Shown one piece after another: positions 26,578 through 28,948 of a stretch of 28,948 bases of DNA. The translations under genes and the position numbers were made by a program. Numbering within the stretch: the stretch's first letter is position 1; each line of letters begins with the position of its first letter. The DNA is from an uncultured Eubacteriales bacterium. GTDB taxonomy: Bacteria; Bacillota; Clostridia; Oscillospirales; Oscillospiraceae. The stretch is taken from positions 1 to 28,948 of the forward strand of contig UQZA01000032.1 of the NCBI GenBank assembly GCA_900545515.1, read 5' to 3'. The notes beneath the pieces were generated by a model. That model ran no database searches, had not been told where the DNA came from, and was given only the letters and a program-made list of their open reading frames with translations.

Positions 26578-28064
26578 CGGTTCTCTCCTTTCTCCCGGGC
26601 AATGAGCAGGGAGAAATATCCAGCGTCCTCGGGAATCTCCGCCGCACTCCGGAAGCAGCGCTCCGTGTCCATGCCACAGTTTTCCACCATGGATACCTCC
26701 ATATCCCGCTCCAGCAGCAGCTCCTTCACCCGGCCCATTTTGGAGCCCGCTTTCATCAAAATCTTCACACCTGGCAGGTCCAGCCCCCGCTCCACACCAT
26801 GGCTGGAGGGGACAATGTGGATCATCTCCGCTCCCTCTCCCAGGCTCTGGCCCAGCCTGGCCGCCGCCGCGCAGAAGGATGGCACACCGGGGACAATTTC
26901 CGCCTCGTAGCCGTCCGCCAGGACCCGCTTATGCACATACAGGTAGGTGGAGTAAACCGTGGGGTCCCCCAGGGTGAGAAATACCACGTTCTTCCCGCTG
27001 TCCAGCTGCCTCTCAACGACTGCCGCCGCCGCCTGATGGCTCTCAGCCATGCGGGCTTTGTCATGGGTCATGGGCATGGAAACCGAAATGGCAGGCTTCC
27101 CCCCCACCCCGGCCCAGGCCTTTTCCACAATCTGATAGGCCACACAGCTGCCCCGGTCGGAGTCCGGCAGAATCAGTAAATCGCAGCTCTGAATCCGTCT
27201 CAGAGCCTTCAGAGTCAAAAGCTCCGGGTCTCCCGGGCCTACGCCCACACCGGTGAGCTTCCCCCGCAAGGGGACGTCCTGCCGGGCCTCCGCCTCCCGG
27301 GCATGGTCTGCCAGGAGCTTCCAGACCTCCTCCACCTCGCCCATCCCCCGGCAGATGCACCGGGGCTCATAGCCCGCCTGAGCCACCACATTTTTCCAGG
27401 AATCCGGCTCGTCCCCGGCCATGTCGTTCTTGGCGTGGTCCCCGGCCACAATCATAAAGGGAACCAGATACACCCGCTTCAGGCCCTTCCGGGCTTGCAT
27501 CTGCCGCAGAGCGTTTTCCAACGTGGGGTAACCCTCTACAGTAGCCATGTAGAACCGGTCCCTGCCCATGTCCTTAAACCGGTAATCCAGGGCAGCGTAC
27601 ACGGCGTTGGCATAGTGCTCCGTCCCATGGCCCATAAAGAGCACCGCTTCCTCTTCCAACAGCTGGGGGAACATCTCCGTGAGGATCCGGGCCATTTGCT
27701 CCAGATCTTCGTGGGATGTCAGAAGGGGCGCCCCAATCCGAAGGCTCTGAAACCGCCCCCGAACAGCCTCCGCCTCCCGAATCATGGCGTCATTTTCCAC
27801 GCCGTTGAGCAGATGGGTGGGCTGCACCACCACATCCGTCATCCCATCGGCCAGCATCCGCTCCAGGGCGGCAGGCACGGTGTCGATCTCCACCCCCTCC
27901 TGCCGCAGCTTGCGGATGATCATCCCGCTGGTCCAGGCCCGGTACACCCTCCGGTCCGGGAAAGCCCCGGCCAGATAGGCCTCGATCCGGTCTATGGTTT
28001 TCTCTCTGGTGTCGTGGTGGGACGTACCGAAGCTCACCACCAAAAGTGCTTTTTTCTCATCCAA
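26574..28064 (-). CDS. cbiK/cbiL: Fusion: sirohydrochlorin cobaltochelatase (CbiK) and cobalt-precorrin-2 C20-methyltransferase (CbiL)
   Basis: First gene of the operon, 496 residues. Residues ~1-262 are an anaerobic CbiK chelatase: LLVVSFGTSHHDTREKTI, and His146 (MGHGTEHYA) and His210 (VAGDHAKNDM), matching the two metal-binding histidines of known CbiK. It inserts cobalt into sirohydrochlorin. Residues ~269-496 are CbiL: TGVGVGPGDPELLTLKAL, FLTLGDPTVYSTYLYV and IVPGVPSFCAAAARLG. It methylates the product at C20, so the fusion links consecutive reactions. I place the start at TTG 28064, 7-8 nt behind AAGGAGG, leaving DEKKALLVVSFG as in the family. An ATG at 28112 would add 16 non-conserved residues and lies within the terminator T-tract. 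Confidence 0.93.
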   Translation of the reverse strand: MDEKKALLVVSFGTSHHDTREKTIDRIEAYLAGAFPDRRVYRAWTSGMIIRKLRQEGVEIDTVPAALERMLADGMTDVVVQPTHLLNGVENDAMIREAEAVRGRFQSLRIGAPLLTSHEDLEQMARILTEMFPQLLEEEAVLFMGHGTEHYANAVYAALDYRFKDMGRDRFYMATVEGYPTLENALRQMQARKGLKRVYLVPFMIVAGDHAKNDMAGDEPDSWKNVVAQAGYEPRCICRGMGEVEEVWKLLADHAREAEARQDVPLRGKLTGVGVGPGDPELLTLKALRRIQSCDLLILPDSDRGSCVAYQIVEKAWAGVGGKPAISVSMPMTHDKARMAESHQAAAAVVERQLDSGKNVVFLTLGDPTVYSTYLYVHKRVLADGYEAEIVPGVPSFCAAAARLGQSLGEGAEMIHIVPSSHGVERGLDLPGVKILMKAGSKMGRVKELLLERDMEVSMVENCGMDTERCFRSAAEIPEDAGYFSLLIAREKGENR

Positions 28065-28111
28065 TGCAGATTCCTCCTTAGGGCATCCCCCGTTTGTCAT
28101 CCGCCACCCCA

Positions 28112-28148
28112 AACGTAAAAATCTCCGGCGGCCTCTGCCGCCGGAGAT
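28112..28148 (-). terminator. Riboswitch-associated intrinsic terminator before cbiK-cbiL
   Basis: On the minus strand a perfect 11-bp stem ATCTCCGGCGG/CCGCCGGAGAT (28121-28148) is followed directly by TTTTTACGTTT. It lies 48 bp upstream of the first gene's start and downstream of the cobalamin aptamer, the normal place for a transcription-attenuating expression platform. The loop contains GGCAGA, complementary to TCTGCC just after the aptamer (28183-28178), a possible antiterminator pairing (inference). Confidence 0.9.
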
Positions 28149-28185
28149 CCGAATCCCGATTCACGTTCCATGGTTCTGGCAGAAA

Positions 28186-28300
28186 CGCTGCCCTGTCCCC
28201 ATGTATCTGACTTATCCTTCTGAAAGGCTTCACAGTGACCGACTCGCAGGGCCTTCCACCCTATTCCATGCGCCGTTTCCGGCTGAGACAGGCAATATGT
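28186..28300 (-). promoter_or_regulatory. Cobalamin riboswitch controlling the operon
   Basis: Read on the minus strand, the leader has cobalamin-riboswitch landmarks in order. A closing stem pairs TGCCTGTC (around 28286-28294) with GACAGGGCA (around 28189-28197). A GCCG-GAAA-CGGC hairpin (28283-28272) is followed by GCATGGAATAGGG. Then come GGTCACTGTGAAGC (near the B12-box CCACTG core) and GGATAAGTCAGAT (28217-28205), matching the conserved AAGTCAGGA element. It lies between the promoter and the intrinsic terminator, directly before cobalamin genes. The AGGGAA and GGTG elements seem merged in a short AGGGTGGAAGGCCCT hairpin, so this is a divergent member. Expected action: premature termination when cobalamin is plentiful. 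Confidence 0.82.
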
Positions 28301-28314
28301 ACTTACCCGTACAG

Positions 28315-28341
28315 TTTATAACACCCCCGGGCTGAAGTCAA
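28315..28341 (-). promoter_or_regulatory. Predicted sigma-A promoter of the cobalamin operon
   Basis: On the minus strand TTGACT (28341-28336) is followed after 15 bp by TATAAA (28320-28315), which would start transcription about 15 bp before the aptamer. The spacer is slightly short; reading the -10 as TAAACT gives a 17-bp spacer with a poorer hexamer. It is the only good promoter found ahead of the 18 genes. Confidence 0.65.
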
Positions 28342-28349
28342 TAGAAATT

Positions 28350-28520
28350 CTGTGATTCTGCGGGGCAGCAGCATTTGCCTTTTCTGGGCCCAAATTACTC
28401 GCCCATCGCTGGCGCGGAGCGAGGCATTCTACCAGTCTTAACTTCGCGACGTTGGGCATAGTCCCCGCCCTACCGGGTTGGTCGTTCTGAGATCTGTAGC
28501 CGTGCCGGAACACAGTTTTA
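28350..28520 (-). ncRNA. Structured noncoding RNA candidate (possibly raiA-type), strand inferred
   Basis: About 170 nt without a plausible ORF but dense in complementary segments. CTGTG (28515-28511) pairs with CACAG (28354-28350) and would close the whole element. Inside are CGAC/GTCG (28481-28484 with 28447-28450) around GGGC/GCCC (28467-28470 with 28454-28457), CTGG/CCAG (28432-28435 with 28409-28412), TGCCT/AGGCA (28422-28426 with 28376-28380) and the palindrome TGGGCCCA (28385-28392). Some pairs are mutually exclusive or form a pseudoknot. Unpaired purine-rich stretches such as GCGAAGTTAAGACTGG look conserved-RNA-like. From memory it resembles the raiA RNA motif of Firmicutes; I cannot verify this. 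Confidence 0.5.
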
Positions 28521-28548
28521 GCGGGCCCGAACCAAGATTCGGGCCCGC
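28521..28548. terminator. Perfect GC-rich hairpin between the SLH gene and the structured RNA
   Basis: GCGGGCCCGAA (28521-28531) and TTCGGGCCCGC (28538-28548) form a perfect 11-bp stem with a 6-nt loop. It could end the SLH-protein transcript (stop at 28593). On the minus strand, however, it is followed by TAAAAC, not a T-tract, so termination may be weak or the hairpin may be the 5' part of the structured RNA. Confidence 0.5.
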
Positions 28549-28555
28549 CTTCGAT

Positions 28556-28582
28556 TGTTGCATAGAAGGGAGCAATGCAACA
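28556..28582. repeat. Short inverted repeat downstream of the SLH gene
   Basis: TGTTGCAT (28556-28563) and ATGCAACA (28575-28582) are exact 8-bp inverted arms around an 11-nt loop, about 10 bp after the SLH stop codon. There is no T-tract. It may stabilise the mRNA 3' end together with the neighbouring GC-rich hairpin. Confidence 0.45.
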
Positions 28583-28592
28583 GGAGAGTTGG

Positions 28593-28948
28593 TTAATTTT
28601 TGTCCAGGAACCGCATGAGAACGGTAGCAAATTGGGCTCTGGTGGCAGTGTCCTTGGGGGCCAGCTTGCCGCCGCCCATGCCGTTAATGATTTCGTTCTC
28701 CACCGCCCAGGTCATAGCCTCCATGGCAAAGTCGCCCAGCTTGTCCGTGTCGGTGTAGCCCTTCAGCTCGCCTGTTACCGTCACATCCTCGCCCTGGAGC
28801 TTTGCGTAGCGGTACAGGAAGGTCACCAGCTGCTCCCGGGTCACGGAGGCGTTGGGGGCGAAGGCGGTCCCCGTCATACCCTTGACAATCTTGTTCTGAG
28901 AGGCCCACAGCAGCGCCCTGTAGTAGTAAGCTTCCTCATTCACATCGG
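28593..28948 (-). CDS. C-terminal SLH (S-layer homology) domains of a cell-surface protein, N-terminus outside window
   Basis: The frame is open to the right edge and ends at TAA 28593, showing the last ~117 residues of a longer protein. Two SLH repeats are visible. The first runs from YYYRALLWASQNKIVKGM to the diagnostic NASVTREQLVTFLYRYAK. The second runs from YTDTDKLGDFAMEAMTWAVE to DTATRAQFATVLMRFL. SLH domains bind pyruvylated wall polymers and hold the protein on the cell surface; C-terminal placement is common in clostridial exoproteins. A GTG at 28943 is only an internal codon (preceded by an in-frame Asp). The function of the missing N-terminal part cannot be judged. Confidence 0.93.
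   Translation of the reverse strand, partial: DVNEEAYYYRALLWASQNKIVKGMTGTAFAPNASVTREQLVTFLYRYAKLQGEDVTVTGELKGYTDTDKLGDFAMEAMTWAVENEIINGMGGGKLAPKDTATRAQFATVLMRFLDKN

Noticed and set aside
28112..28112. ATG at 28112 as start of cbiK-cbiL
   Set aside because: It lies in the terminator T-tract, lacks a ribosome site and adds 16 non-conserved residues; TTG at 28064 has AAGGAGG at proper spacing.
28316..28630. 104-codon minus-strand frame over the intergenic RNA region
   Set aside because: It spans the GC hairpin, the structured RNA and the tail of the SLH gene in another frame, with no ribosome site or recognisable domain.

Overview
The window looks like chromosomal DNA of an anaerobic, GC-rich member of the Clostridia, most like the gut Oscillospiraceae (Flavonifractor or Pseudoflavonifractor type). 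This rests on the oxygen-independent (cobalt-early) corrin pathway, a C5-route tetrapyrrole block without heme-specific genes, BspA-type leucine-rich repeats, SLH domains and strong AGGAGG-type ribosome sites. The taxon is inferred from gene content, not from a marker gene.

Layout. (1) Positions 1-6871, minus strand: the first ~2290 codons of a giant secreted subtilisin-family protease that runs off the left edge. It has a signal peptide, I9 propeptide, S8 domain with PA insertion, Ig-like domains, a long LRR_5 array and 205-residue NEAT-like/FIVAR repeats. (2) 6872-7327: an intergenic control region with divergent promoters, a long structured leader for the protease and three TTGCAACT repeats. 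(3) 7328-8449, plus strand: a regulator with a C-terminal winged helix. (4) 8492-8550: a strong bidirectional terminator. (5) 8574-28064, minus strand: one compact 18-gene operon for cobalamin. (6) 28112-28341: its promoter, a cobalamin riboswitch and an intrinsic terminator. (7) 28350-28548: a structured noncoding RNA candidate (possibly raiA-type) next to a perfect hairpin. (8) 28593-28948, minus strand: the C-terminal SLH anchor of a protein entering from the right.

The operon reads cbiK-cbiL fusion, cbiF, cbiG, cbiH, cbiJ-cbiE-cbiT fusion, cbiA, cbiB, cbiC, hemA, sirC, hemC, cobA-hemD fusion, hemB, hemL, cbiD, cobD, cbiP, HAD phosphatase. Nearly all junctions are 4-bp ATGA/GTGA overlaps or gaps of under 10 bp. 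Together these enzymes take glutamyl-tRNA through aminolevulinate, uroporphyrinogen III, precorrin-2, cobalt insertion, ring contraction and amidation to the cobinamide-phosphate stage. Corrinoid adenosyltransferase, threonine kinase (PduX), CobU, CobS, CobT and a recognisable CobC are not in the window; the HAD phosphatase may fill the CobC role.

No clear defence system, mobile element, CRISPR array, tRNA or rRNA was found. The most unusual items are the two multi-enzyme fusions, the phosphatase at the operon end, the structured RNA candidate upstream of the riboswitch, and the protease/regulator control region.
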